DNA from: Shewanella algae
GTDB taxonomy: Bacteria; Pseudomonadota; Gammaproteobacteria; Enterobacterales; Shewanellaceae
Direction of reading: 5' to 3'
Assembly (NCBI RefSeq): GCF_009183365.2
Contig: NZ_CP068230.1
Location: 3,191,001 to 3,255,000, forward strand
DNA length: 64,000 nt
Both the position numbers and the translations under genes were made by a program. A model generated the notes under the pieces. It did no database searches and was not told where the DNA came from. It was given only the letters and a program-made list of their open reading frames with translations. Below, in pieces: positions 45,201 through 53,398 of the stretch; position 1 is the stretch's first letter, and every line of letters begins with the position of its first letter.

Positions 45201-47156
45201 GTTGTTGGTACGGCTCGGGCCCATTGAGCTGAAAGGCGCCAGATTATTGGCCAGGGCATCATCAAACAGATACTCGTTGCTGAAGTCCGAGATAGTCGCT
45301 ATGGCCGTGCCGGGATCACTGTATCTGACCCAGTTTTTCAGCTTGTATCGGTCGCTCTGCTTTACCTGGATCCCAGGGATCACAAAGCTATCGGCCACCA
45401 GATTGTCGACCTGATAGTCCACGTTTTGCAGAATAAAACCACCGGCGCCGCCAGCCGCCACATTCTTGGCCTTGTCCACTCTGGGAATGTCACCACGCTC
45501 ACAGATGACTATCTGGTCATCGCGGAAGGTTCCGGCGGGGAAAGGTACGTTACAGGAGGCGGCGTTGAAATCATCGCTGGGGTCAGGGTCGGCATAGTTT
45601 TCAGCCAGCACCACCTCACCAGTAATGCCGCCGGAGAAGCTCTTGCCCACAATAGGCTCGGACGGGCGATAGCGTTCGTTACCGCCGAAATTGTCGATAT
45701 GCTTGTTACCGGCTTCCAGCACCCTGTCGTGGGTGGTGGCGCCAACTGTCGTCACCCAGGGAGAGCTGTGATCCGCACTCCAATAAGCACCGGCATTACC
45801 GGCGGCGACAGCCACAGAAATTCCCGCCTCACGGGCGGCCAGAAACGCCAACTCCATAGGGTCGGCCCAGGGCAAAGATTCGGCGCCACCGATGGAGAAG
45901 TTTATCGCATCTACCCCGTCGGCAATGGCATCTTCAAAGGCGGCCAGAATCGCCGACTCGGGACAACCGGCATAGGGATCACCACCGTTGCCGGGCCAAC
46001 ACACCTGGTAAGAGATGATATGCGCCCGCGGCGCTACACCGCTGGTAGCCGGGAAGTTAAAGGGCACATTGACCCCATCACTGGTGGCATCACCGGTTGC
46101 AGCCTGCAAAGGCGTATTGTCCAGATGGTTACCAGCTACTGTGCTGGCAGTGTGGGAGCCATGGCCGTTATAGTCCTCACCATTGGCCGGGCGCAACATG
46201 ACAGGTGTGCCCCAGGGGTTGGCCTGAAATTCCGGCGCCCCGTAAACATCTGTGATCTCGGGGTAGGAATGTACCCCCACCAGTTTGTTGTTACACAACT
46301 CAGGGCTGTCGATACAATCACCGGTAAACTTGTTGCTGCCGAGCGGGTTCAAACGCACATAGTCTTGATCCTCGGCAAAGGCCGGGTGATCTGTGTTAAC
46401 CCCGGTATCTATGATCCCGACCAGCATACCTTCACCCTTGGCGGCCAGGCCTGTACTCGGGTCCTGGCCGAGCCAGATCCGATCGGCGCCGATAAACTCA
46501 GGCCCTCTGTCGGTACGCAGTTGGAAAATGCGGTTGGGGGTTATCCGTTTGACGCCACTCTGGCGGGCAAGAATTTTGGCATCTTCCTGAGTCATCTCTA
46601 CCACCATGGCATTACTGGCAATGGTGAAGCGCTGTTTCAACTGTAGATTGGCACCGGCCTGACGGGCGCGATTTACGAAACTGTCCTGACGCTTTTCCAG
46701 GAAACGGCTGTAAGCCCTGGCATCAGTCGTATTGACACTGACCCGACCTTTGGCGATCAGCGAGCGATTTTTCGGTGCCTTGGTGGCCGCCAGCCCGGAA
46801 ATACTGCCGTCATAGGTTGCCAGAGGTTCTTCGTTAAGCTGCACTATATAGCTCTGAACGCCACTGACAGATGGATCCGGCTGAAATATCTGTTCCGGCG
46901 TCCGCTGGCGCAATACCTGGTTGAGCACACCCGGCTGACCGGCATAGATGTCGCCTTCAAGGCTCGCCTTACGAGCCTTGTCTGCCGCCAACACCTGTTC
47001 TTTGGTAAAACTCGGCTGATAGAAATTGCCTTTGCCCACGGGTTGCATCTGAACCTGGGCGGTGGCGCTCATCATGCCCCCGAAATAGAGCGCGGTCAGA
47101 CTGGCCAGCGCCGTCTGCCGGAACCGCGTTCCAAGCTGATTATTTGTTATAGTCAT
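42207..47156 (-). CDS. Giant secreted subtilase with PA insertion and GlyGly-CTERM sorting tail
   Basis: 1649 residues with AAAGAGG before the ATG. A signal peptide and an I9-like propeptide (about 100-200) precede an S8 domain. Its catalytic residues are Asp in VGIIDTGVNTDHPAF (about 247), His in GHGSHTASTVAG (about 333) and Ser in SGTSMAAPHVTG (about 687). A PA-type insert lies between His and Ser. Long beta-rich regions follow, and a cadherin-like repeat near 1540-1620. The end is SDSGGSLGWSVLALLSLGLL then RRKR, the GlyGly-CTERM signal processed by rhombosortase after type II secretion. It therefore should be surface-attached or released. It resembles large extracellular S8 proteases of Shewanella and Vibrio. 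Confidence 0.93.
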   Translation of the reverse strand: MTITNNQLGTRFRQTALASLTALYFGGMMSATAQVQMQPVGKGNFYQPSFTKEQVLAADKARKASLEGDIYAGQPGVLNQVLRQRTPEQIFQPDPSVSGVQSYIVQLNEEPLATYDGSISGLAATKAPKNRSLIAKGRVSVNTTDARAYSRFLEKRQDSFVNRARQAGANLQLKQRFTIASNAMVVEMTQEDAKILARQSGVKRITPNRIFQLRTDRGPEFIGADRIWLGQDPSTGLAAKGEGMLVGIIDTGVNTDHPAFAEDQDYVRLNPLGSNKFTGDCIDSPELCNNKLVGVHSYPEITDVYGAPEFQANPWGTPVMLRPANGEDYNGHGSHTASTVAGNHLDNTPLQAATGDATSDGVNVPFNFPATSGVAPRAHIISYQVCWPGNGGDPYAGCPESAILAAFEDAIADGVDAINFSIGGAESLPWADPMELAFLAAREAGISVAVAAGNAGAYWSADHSSPWVTTVGATTHDRVLEAGNKHIDNFGGNERYRPSEPIVGKSFSGGITGEVVLAENYADPDPSDDFNAASCNVPFPAGTFRDDQIVICERGDIPRVDKAKNVAAGGAGGFILQNVDYQVDNLVADSFVIPGIQVKQSDRYKLKNWVRYSDPGTAIATISDFSNEYLFDDALANNLAPFSSMGPSRTNNTLVPDLSAPGVQIYAANADDQPFTGAPDASDWTFMSGTSMAAPHVTGAMTLLMQLHPEWTPAEVQSALMMTAGPVYLNTGYELLEPFYHFMAGAGAINVARAANTGLVMDETIENYRNANPENGGIVNWLNLPSMVEMACEQSCSWMRTVTATRDGSWSAEALGKEQGFELSVSPENFTLVKGESQTLVIKAKVPPLIESNVNPGEPGAPWQQVQNKDAFFNGELRLTEASGTSPELHMPVVVASKADQMPVSMDLDISRAQGSETLKMNTSAYAQLTPRFYGPVQPELKTATLEAVAPFLDLEYIEKGWDIQTVTVPEGAKRLVVEVQSAKRTSTLEEMNPRYSGVFPFVILGRDANGNNGFIPSQEEMEQDDRALKAEYDAELVCFSSSQAEHNLCSLENPAPGTYWFATAMAYGKGEVEAVTGHAVIMADDDFGMLSLDGPASHDGNGDYQLTLNWNIPDAKQGDVFYGGMDLGAGPGAEGSFGFSALNIRRGEDAVSWSVSQDKALSEDVVDVTVKLAANLESRDRNYELQLKLPEGMRLAPATIKSNNPAVAEAIVADESGLTLTGLQPSTRLVERQYKVSTNLNDAMCRTPMIDEYSTGGYIDLFGEFGMQPNADWLAGDSQVSVDVPIDWLFYKEGAEFKVYNQANAGYMRMHTVGALQFNTAYWYMGAHRGPGFLYEALAPFWRGSFEMKYRRHWEEPWGLTIATQDKEERPDLGDLLFLEFDNVTDRQTGQEFDFQTILRSGIDDHPGMYEIIYAYQNLGADVADGAVFVEGFDSTWSGDAGPKNGYLYEMLGFDNLDTLLKDDLVICFDYTGPEQSRVELSFKAAIQPGATGKALAITLNYDLEGGEPGTLSHQIAVKGNIQLALLSDMSVAENGRIDGIAVTYVDADKVPNLLEVSGEHISAEIDGDSFNLIPEADFHGETLVTVTVRDSLNSGDAASTSFMLKVESDGVAPVSPPEPPLEESDSGGSLGWSVLALLSLGLLRRKR

Positions 47157-47345
47157 AGGTCCTCTTTAAGACTCTTGCTTTCAATTACGCAGAAAATCTG
47201 CCCTCCAGATATAACAAACAAAAACAAACAATTTCGTAGCATTTGGTAACGTTGCAATTACATGCGGATTTATGGGATGCTGACGACACCTGCAGCTTTC
47301 TTTCAGCACTTTTGGGTTCCAAGCCTCTGATATGAAGGGTCAAAT

Positions 47346-48284
47346 ATGAAACTGACTTGGGTATTTGCTCTGCTGTTTCTGCTACAGCCATGGCTGGCTT
47401 GCGCCAACTGTAATCCAGCATCCCCTTCGACTTCTGAACCGGCGGTACCGCTACATCTGACACTGACCAATGATCCCTGGCCCCCTTTTATTGAGGCCGA
47501 TGGCAAAGCCGGTTTGGCACTGGAAATAGTTCAGAGCGCGCTGGCGGTTCACTGTTATCGCTTGCAGGTGGAGTTAAAGCCCTGGGCCCGGGCACTGAGG
47601 TCGGTAAAAGAGGCCAAAACCGATCTGCTGCTGGCCACCTGGCATACGCCGGAGCGAGAGCAAGTGCTGCTGTTTTCCGAGCCTTATCTGCAAAATCGCC
47701 AGCGTTTCATCAAGCGCCGTGGCGATCCCTTTGAATACACAGATCTCGACAGCCTCAAGGGGAAAAGAATCGGCGTGGTACGCGGATACAGCTATCAAAC
47801 CGGTTTTCGCGCCGCGAGCGATTTTATTCGCGTGCCCAACAACAGTCTGGAGTCCAATCTGAAGATGTTGGCAGTGGGTCGTCTGGATTTGACTCTGGAG
47901 GATGAGATTGTCGCCACAGATACATTCTGGCGTCTGCAACAGGAAGATAGCTTCGACTTTACCGGTCCGCCACTGGATATCCGCAACCTGCACCTGAGCA
48001 CCAGTCGCCTTCATCCCCATGGCGCTAAGTTGATTGCCGAGTTCAATCAAGGGCTGGAGACAATCAAAAAAAACGGCGAGTATGCCAAAATACTCGCCAA
48101 ATATGGGGCAATTCTACAAGGACGCCAGGCGCCGCCAATACTGCATCTCGATGGCGCCATGGCTAAGCGGGTTAAGGGTACTCTGGCCGGGATGCCCTGT
48201 TTCAGTCGAGAGTGGCCAACATCTCATCCGAGTAATCCTGCAGGCTCTCGCCGCTGCGAACCTTGGCGATATAGTCAGGGTTAG
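47346..48284 (+). CDS. Periplasmic substrate-binding protein (SBP_bac_3 type) with extended tail
   Basis: 312 residues with a signal peptide. The family-3 binding fold is visible in LTNDPWPPFIEADGKAGLALEIV, then LLLATWHTPEREQVLLFSEPY and GKRIGVVRGYSYQTGF. Such proteins bind amino acids or related molecules, but no ABC permease genes are adjacent. The fold normally ends after AKYGAI (about 255). Here about 55 residues follow, and the last 83 bases overlap the end of the convergent Old Yellow Enzyme gene. The tail (CFSREWPTSHPSNPAG) looks like antisense of that enzyme, so the original stop may have been lost. Confidence 0.85.
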   Translation: MKLTWVFALLFLLQPWLACANCNPASPSTSEPAVPLHLTLTNDPWPPFIEADGKAGLALEIVQSALAVHCYRLQVELKPWARALRSVKEAKTDLLLATWHTPEREQVLLFSEPYLQNRQRFIKRRGDPFEYTDLDSLKGKRIGVVRGYSYQTGFRAASDFIRVPNNSLESNLKMLAVGRLDLTLEDEIVATDTFWRLQQEDSFDFTGPPLDIRNLHLSTSRLHPHGAKLIAEFNQGLETIKKNGEYAKILAKYGAILQGRQAPPILHLDGAMAKRVKGTLAGMPCFSREWPTSHPSNPAGSRRCEPWRYSQG

Positions 48285-49245
48285 CAATAAAGGGGCGGCC
48301 TATGGCGACCAGATCAAAACGCCCGGCAGCAATCGCCTCGGCGGCCGTTTCCGGGCTGTAACCACCCACACCCACCAGATTTCCCTGGTAGTGGCGGCGC
48401 ATGTAGTCCGATACCCGGCCATCGAGGAAGTCGAAGCGCATGTTGTCGTCAAACATGCCCTCGTGCAGATAGGCCAATCGGCGGGAGCCAAGCTCGGCGA
48501 GCAGATAATCAAACACCTGGCGGTCACGGGGATCGGCACTCATATTAAAGTATGCCCCGGGTGACAAACGCAGCGCCGTGCGATCTGCACCTATGGCGGC
48601 TATGGTGGCATCCACCACTTCCAGGGCAAAGCGGCTCATGTTTTCAGGCGTTTGACCGTACTCATCTTCACGTCGGTTGCTGTCGTAATGCAGGAACTGA
48701 TCGATGAGATAACCGTTGGCACCGTGGATCTCCACACCATCGAAACCGGCCTCAATGGCGTTTTCTGCCGCCTTGGCGTAATCACGCACCAGTTCAGCAA
48801 TCTCGGCCTTGCTGGCCGCCTTTGGAGTTTGGTAGCTCAGCTCGCGCATTCTCGGCACTGTACCTTCAACGCCCACGGCTGATGGTGCCAACACATGTTC
48901 ACCATTAAAGAAGTGCGGATGCGCGACCCTGCCTGTGTGCCACAGCTGGGCAAAAATCTTGCCGCCCTTTTCATGCACGGCATCTGTCACCCGGCGCCAA
49001 CCGGCAATCTGAGCCTGGGTAAAGAGCCCAGGAGTGTTGGGGTAGCCCTGCCCATCCGGGCGAATGATGGTGGCTTCACTGATGATCAGCCCAGCCTCGG
49101 CGCGGCGGGCGTAGTAAGCCAACATGGCATCTATCGGCACCAAATCGGCATCGGCCATACAACGGGTGAGCGGCGCCATCATAAAGCGGTTATTGAGTGT
49201 GATGCTGTCATTGAGACGATACTGTTCAAACAAGTTCTGGTACAT
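48202..49245 (-). CDS. nemA: Old Yellow Enzyme family alkene reductase (NemA-like)
   Basis: 347 residues. The FMN-dependent TIM barrel of the OYE family opens with NRFMMAPLTRCMAD. Landmarks include the FAQLWHTGRVAHP strand, the catalytic histidine/asparagine pair in EIHGANGYLIDQFLH, RLSPGAYFN and the phosphate loop AIGRPFIANPDY. NemA-type enzymes reduce activated alkenes and nitro or quinone compounds with NAD(P)H. Divergent from it is a TetR gene, and three operator-like sites lie between them, so it is likely derepressed by electrophiles. Its 3' end overlaps the neighbouring binding-protein gene. Confidence 0.93.
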   Translation of the reverse strand: MYQNLFEQYRLNDSITLNNRFMMAPLTRCMADADLVPIDAMLAYYARRAEAGLIISEATIIRPDGQGYPNTPGLFTQAQIAGWRRVTDAVHEKGGKIFAQLWHTGRVAHPHFFNGEHVLAPSAVGVEGTVPRMRELSYQTPKAASKAEIAELVRDYAKAAENAIEAGFDGVEIHGANGYLIDQFLHYDSNRREDEYGQTPENMSRFALEVVDATIAAIGADRTALRLSPGAYFNMSADPRDRQVFDYLLAELGSRRLAYLHEGMFDDNMRFDFLDGRVSDYMRRHYQGNLVGVGGYSPETAAEAIAAGRFDLVAIGRPFIANPDYIAKVRSGESLQDYSDEMLATLD

Positions 49246-49322
49246 GGTTCCTGCCCTTGGCGAGTTAACGGCTCAGTCACTGGCATTCGCCTTATTCAGA
49301 GCCTGAGGAGCTGAGCCCCTAT

Positions 49323-49388
49323 TTGAATGTTCGTTCAAGATAAAGATTGTTGAATGATCATTCAAGACTTTTTTGAACAAATATTCAA
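49323..49388. promoter_or_regulatory. Three operator-like palindromes, TTGAA-N6-TTCAA
   Basis: TTGAATGTTCGTTCAA (49323-49338), the perfect palindrome TTGAATGATCATTCAA (49350-49365) and TTGAACAAATATTCAA (49373-49388) lie between nemA and the TetR gene. All keep TTGAA-N6-TTCAA, the form expected of a TetR-family dimer site. They would overlap both promoters. Confidence 0.88.
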
Positions 49389-49428
49389 ATTGCAGTAAAC
49401 TCGGCGCATCAAAGTGGGAAATCATCTT

Positions 49429-50010
49429 ATGAGAAACGCCGAATTCGATCGCGAGAAAGTGCTGCGCAGCGCCATGAATGCCTTTATGGCCAAGGGTTAC
49501 AGCAAGACGAGTATGCAGGATCTGACCCGGGCAACCGGCTTGCATCCGGGGTCTATCTATTGTGCCTTCGACAATAAGCACGGGCTGTTTCTGGCAGCGA
49601 TTGACCAGTACCACGCCGATCGCGAGCAGCAGCTACAGGGCTTTTTCCCGGCCGAGGGTTCACGGCTCGAATGCCTGCGGCGTTATCTGGACAACATAGT
49701 CAGCGAGTGCCTCAGCTGTGATGCCAGCCAGGCCTGCCTTTTGGTCAAAGCCTTGAGCGAAGTGGGTGAGCAAGATCTGGCTGTACAACAGAGAGTGAGC
49801 CAACATCTACAGCAATGGCAAACGGCGTTGCAGCAGATACTGCAGCAGGCCCAGGTGCAAGGTGAACTGGCCGCCGATAAAGATCCAGCGCAGCTGACCC
49901 GGTTTCTGATGATGGGTATTTATGGCCTGCGCACTTATGCCCATACTCATCCGAGCGCCGATGAACTCAGTGCCCTGGCCACAGAGCTGTATGAGCATCT
50001 GAGTCTCTGA
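49429..50010 (+). CDS. TetR-family repressor (NemR-like)
   Basis: 193 residues from the ATG at 49429; a GTG five codons earlier is in frame. The helix-turn-helix is TSMQDLTRATGLHPGSIYCAF, followed by NKHGLFLAAID, typical of TetR proteins. The C-terminal domain has three cysteines (SECLSCDASQAC, about 86-97). NemR-type repressors often sense electrophiles or HOCl through cysteines, but which residue would act here is inference. It is divergent from the alkene reductase and should bind the three palindromes between them. Confidence 0.9.
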   Translation: MRNAEFDREKVLRSAMNAFMAKGYSKTSMQDLTRATGLHPGSIYCAFDNKHGLFLAAIDQYHADREQQLQGFFPAEGSRLECLRRYLDNIVSECLSCDASQACLLVKALSEVGEQDLAVQQRVSQHLQQWQTALQQILQQAQVQGELAADKDPAQLTRFLMMGIYGLRTYAHTHPSADELSALATELYEHLSL

Positions 50011-50056
50011 GCCGGCCGCAAGCCTTGAGCGCCCAAGACGCCTACGCACAGCAGCA

Positions 50057-51631
50057 TCACTGGGCCTTGAAGCCTATCCGAAAGCCACCCCAGTGTTTGC
50101 CCTTAACATAGATGGGCACAGAGAGATCGTGCATCACCTCACCCGTGTCACGCTTATAGGTCTGCAGCAGCACCGGCTCTGTGTGCTGGCCGCAGCGGAT
50201 CCCAGTTGGGTCGTTGAACAATCTCTTGGTGCGGTTTTGCAGCATATCCCGCTCCCTATCACCGGTCAACGGCTGGCAAAAACGCTGATTGTGAGTCGGA
50301 AAGTAGCCCTTCTTATCGACCGCACCGGCGTAAATCACCTCCCGGTGACGCTCCAGTATCGGCTCCTGCAAGGCCGGAAAGTGCTTGTCGGTAAAACCGT
50401 CAAAGGCGGTGTTGTATTTGGGTGGCTCTGTCGCCGCTATCGGCCGATATTGCGGCGAAAACAACTGCTGCTCAGTAAACTTGCCTTCCGCCAACCCTTG
50501 CTCCAACGCTTGGCCGCAAGCCTTGGCGGCCTGCTGCGCTTCTTTGAGAATAAGCTGATCGAAACTGCCGGTATCCCAATGCGAAAGCGCCCGGAACATT
50601 CCCTCTGTGGTCTGCGACAGCCCAAAGGCCTGACGGGAGATCTGCTCGCTGCGACGACCTGTATCTGTCAGCGACTCGCTGATATGGGTAATAGCATTGG
50701 AAATATCCGCCGTAGTGCCGCGATATTCACGCAACGCGGCCTCAATCTGCTCCAACGCCTGCGCCGAGTCCTCGACACCCGAAGCGATACTGTCAAACCT
50801 CTGCTCCAGTGAATTCATGGCATCCACGGCGCCGGCGGTTTGGCTAACCACCTGATTCATTAGCTGTGAGGTGCCGTCGGTCAGCTCTCTAATCTGGGTC
50901 AACATGGCGGCAATGTTCTGGGTAGCCTCTGCGGTCTTGGCCGCCAGACTGCGCACTTCATCGGCCACCACGGCAAAGCCTCTACCCGCCTCTCCGGCCC
51001 TGGCGGCTTCAATGGCGGCATTGAGCGCCAACAGATTGGTCTGGGCGGCAACACTGTCAATCACTTCGGTGATTTTGCCTATGGCATCGGCCTGCGCCTT
51101 GAGTTGCCCCACGCCGGAGGCGGCCTTGTCGACATCCAGGCTCAAGGCTTCAACCGCACGAAAACCACTGGCGGCATACTGGCGCCCTTCAATGCTGACA
51201 CTGCGGGATGCCTTTGCCTGATTGAGCACCACTTCGGCATGTTCGCTCAAAGCCACGGTGGTATGACTCAGCTGACTGGCCGCCACGGCAATTTGCCCGG
51301 CTTGCTGACCGCTGGAGTCCAGAGTGAACTTGAGTTGGTCAACAAAGTGAGACACTTCGGCAGCGCCGATAGCGATACGACTGGCATCCTGGCCCAGTTG
51401 CTGCGCCGCCTTTTCATCACCTGCGCCCTCACCGGATGTCTGCTTGGCGCCTTGGACCGCAGGGCGGGAAGCCCAGCGCAGCGCCAATACAGGGCCTATA
51501 AGCGCAAGACTCCATCCAAGCAGTGAAAGCAATAGATTGTCGGCACTTAAAGCCAACTGAGCGCAACCCAGCGCCAGCGCGCCGAGCAGCAACCCCGCCA
51601 GCATAGGCAAAATACGGTTTTCCTCAGACAT
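50057..51631 (-). CDS. Methyl-accepting chemotaxis protein with C-terminal sensor region
   Basis: 524 residues from the ATG at 51631, which has GGGAGG upstream; longer in-frame starts look spurious. Two N-terminal membrane helices (about 9-27 and 32-50) are followed by a short linker, with no HAMP seen. The MCP signalling domain has the tip LLALNAAIEAARAGEAGRGF. After it, from about residue 330, comes a soluble region with YNTAFDGFTDKHFP and PVLLQTYKRDTGEVMHD, ending in VPIYVKGKHWGGFRIGF. This ending is known from sensory or energy-taxis proteins, so the ligand domain may lie downstream of the signalling domain, which is an uncommon layout. Confidence 0.87.
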   Translation of the reverse strand: MSEENRILPMLAGLLLGALALGCAQLALSADNLLLSLLGWSLALIGPVLALRWASRPAVQGAKQTSGEGAGDEKAAQQLGQDASRIAIGAAEVSHFVDQLKFTLDSSGQQAGQIAVAASQLSHTTVALSEHAEVVLNQAKASRSVSIEGRQYAASGFRAVEALSLDVDKAASGVGQLKAQADAIGKITEVIDSVAAQTNLLALNAAIEAARAGEAGRGFAVVADEVRSLAAKTAEATQNIAAMLTQIRELTDGTSQLMNQVVSQTAGAVDAMNSLEQRFDSIASGVEDSAQALEQIEAALREYRGTTADISNAITHISESLTDTGRRSEQISRQAFGLSQTTEGMFRALSHWDTGSFDQLILKEAQQAAKACGQALEQGLAEGKFTEQQLFSPQYRPIAATEPPKYNTAFDGFTDKHFPALQEPILERHREVIYAGAVDKKGYFPTHNQRFCQPLTGDRERDMLQNRTKRLFNDPTGIRCGQHTEPVLLQTYKRDTGEVMHDLSVPIYVKGKHWGGFRIGFKAQ

Positions 51632-51894
51632 GCAGCCTCCCTTCCTATCCTTATTGTTGGTTTGTGCCAAACAAGGGATCCTTGAGTTTTTCAGCATAAC
51701 CCAAAGCACGGCGCTCTGCCGAATTGGACATAAGTCTATAGTGAGGTAATGAGATTCTGCGGCGGGAGACGGTAAGCATGATCAGGCGTGGCTTCACACT
51801 GCCGGCAGCCCAGCGGGCGGACAGGTGCATTTAGTGCGGGAAAGCTGCTAGAATCTGCCACTCTTTTTCAACGCATTGATGAGACATTGCAAAG

Positions 51895-52617
51895 ATGGGC
51901 AGAGCATATCAAAACCGCAAGGAATCCATGGCCAAGACGGCCGCACAGAAGACCAAGGTCTACTCCCGTTACGGTAAAGAGATCTACGTGTGTGCCAAGG
52001 GTGGCGGTGTCGATCCCGACGGTAACCTGGCACTGCGGCGCCTGATTGAACGCGCCAAGAAAGATCAGGTGCCGGCACACGTTATTGACCGGGCTATCGA
52101 CAAGGCCAAAGGTGGTGGCGGTGAAGACTATGATACTGCCCGCTATGAAGGTTTCGGCCCGGGTAACTGCATGGTGATTGTCGACTGTCTGACCGACAAC
52201 GGCAAGCGCACCTTCACCGAGGTTCGTCAGGCATTTGTGAAGAATGATGCCAAGCTGGGTGGTCCAGGCACTGTGGCCCACATGTTCGATCACCAGGCGG
52301 TATTTGTCTTCCCCGGTGAAGATGATGAAGTGGTGCTCGAGGCCCTGATGATGGCCGATGTCGATGTTGCCGATGTCGAGTTGGAAGACGGCATGATCAG
52401 TGTCTACGCCCCCAACACCGAATTCTACAAGGCCAAGACGGCATTGCTGGAAGCCTTCCCCGAAGTCAACTTTGAGATGGAAGAGATCACTTTCGTACCA
52501 CAGAACATGGTGGAAGTGTCCGGTGAAGATGTCGCCCAGTTCGACAAGTTTATTGCCGCACTGGAAGACTGTGATGACGTGCAAAATGTCTATCACAACG
52601 CCGAGATCATCGAATAA
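51895..52617 (+). CDS. YebC/PmpR-family protein, YeeN-type
   Basis: 240 residues. The family pattern is seen in MGRAYQNRKESMAKT, LALRRLIERAKKDQVPAHVI, AKGGGGEDYDTARYEGFGPG, LGGPGTVAHMFD and the closing DDVQNVYHN. The alternative YebC2/YeeN branch, with the long insert after the N-terminus, fits best. YebC proteins help ribosomes through difficult sequences such as proline runs, and some have been called transcriptional regulators. The gene is followed by a strong bidirectional terminator shared with the convergent hibernation-factor gene. Confidence 0.92.
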   Translation: MGRAYQNRKESMAKTAAQKTKVYSRYGKEIYVCAKGGGVDPDGNLALRRLIERAKKDQVPAHVIDRAIDKAKGGGGEDYDTARYEGFGPGNCMVIVDCLTDNGKRTFTEVRQAFVKNDAKLGGPGTVAHMFDHQAVFVFPGEDDEVVLEALMMADVDVADVELEDGMISVYAPNTEFYKAKTALLEAFPEVNFEMEEITFVPQNMVEVSGEDVAQFDKFIAALEDCDDVQNVYHNAEIIE

Positions 52618-52636
52618 GACCAAGGTTTTGAAACAT

Positions 52637-52665
52637 AAAAAGGGACCAGATGGTCCCTTTTTATT
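52637..52665. terminator. Bidirectional terminator between yebC-like gene and hpf
   Basis: AAAAAGGGACC (52637-52647) pairs with GGTCCCTTTTT (52652-52662) around AGAT. A- and T-runs on both sides serve both convergent genes. Confidence 0.9.
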
Positions 52666-52691
52666 TCTACGTAAATGTTAATGCACTTGAA

Positions 52692-53048
52692 TTAACGCAG
52701 TTCCATTTCCTGGATAATCTCGTGGGCAATTTCCGGGGTGGTCACCTCGGGTTTTTCATGAAGATCGGCCTTGAGTTGCCCCTTTCTGTGCTTGAGCGCC
52801 GCTTCCAGTTTTTTGCCTGCTTCGGCGATGGCCGGATACATGACTTCGTTCTTGCCGGAGGCCGCGACTGCCACCCCCTCGTAATTGGTTCGAATATCAA
52901 CCTGATGTACGCCATGCTCTTTGGCAATGATGATATCCAAGCCTAACAGGCTGGGGAAATGCTTGGCGATTTTGGAAAACTTCTCTTCGATATGGCTACG
53001 TACTGCTGCTGTGACTTCAACATGATGACCTGAAAGCTGAATTTTCAT
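52692..53048 (-). CDS. hpf: Ribosome hibernation factor, HPF/RaiA family
   Basis: 118 residues from the ATG at 53048 with AAAGGAAAA upstream; a longer start is in frame but unlikely. The family core is MKIQLSGHHVEVTAAVRSHI, then IAKEHGVHQVDIRTNYEG, VAVAASGKNEVMYPAIAEAG and a basic KHRKGQLKADLHEKPE. HPF and RaiA bind the ribosomal A and P sites and idle ribosomes in stationary phase. The acidic C-terminal tail (EIAHEIIQEMEL) is intermediate between E. coli HPF (95) and RaiA (113), so the subtype is not firm. Confidence 0.9.
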   Translation of the reverse strand: MKIQLSGHHVEVTAAVRSHIEEKFSKIAKHFPSLLGLDIIIAKEHGVHQVDIRTNYEGVAVAASGKNEVMYPAIAEAGKKLEAALKHRKGQLKADLHEKPEVTTPEIAHEIIQEMELR

Positions 53049-53316
53049 AGGTTTTCCTTTTTTCTGCTGATTCACTTATAGAGCTTGGGGCTTTCAGCGT
53101 AAAACACAAGGGCCAATGTTCAAATAAAGCTCGATCAGTGCCTCATTCTGCTCTTGCATGGTCAAAATTAATCCAGAGTTCATCTTGTTCCCTGTTTAGT
53201 GCTGTTTTTATCGCCGGTTATTGGCCTGTTTTAATTCAGTTCAGTATTTCCAGCCCCTTCTGTATCAAGTCAGCTGCCGGTTCGATACAGGCGTTATTTA
53301 CAGGTAAAACACGAAT

Positions 53317-53335
53317 GGTAATGTTTATCATTAAT
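53317..53335. promoter_or_regulatory. Fur box upstream of the PepSY iron operon
   Basis: The 19-base site starting GGTAATGTTTATCATTAAT matches the classical Fur box at 14 of 19 positions. It lies about 64 bases ahead of the DUF3649 gene. The rest of 53049-53398 holds the hpf leader and no gene. Confidence 0.75.
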
Positions 53336-53398
53336 TATTATTAAGCTAGAATCAGCGCATCTGTTTCCCTTGGTGGTCAATGACTATCCGCAGCAATC

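Noticed and set aside
45426..46646. 406-residue open frame antisense to the giant subtilase
   Set aside because: High GC at third positions of the real gene opens this frame; no domain is recognisable.
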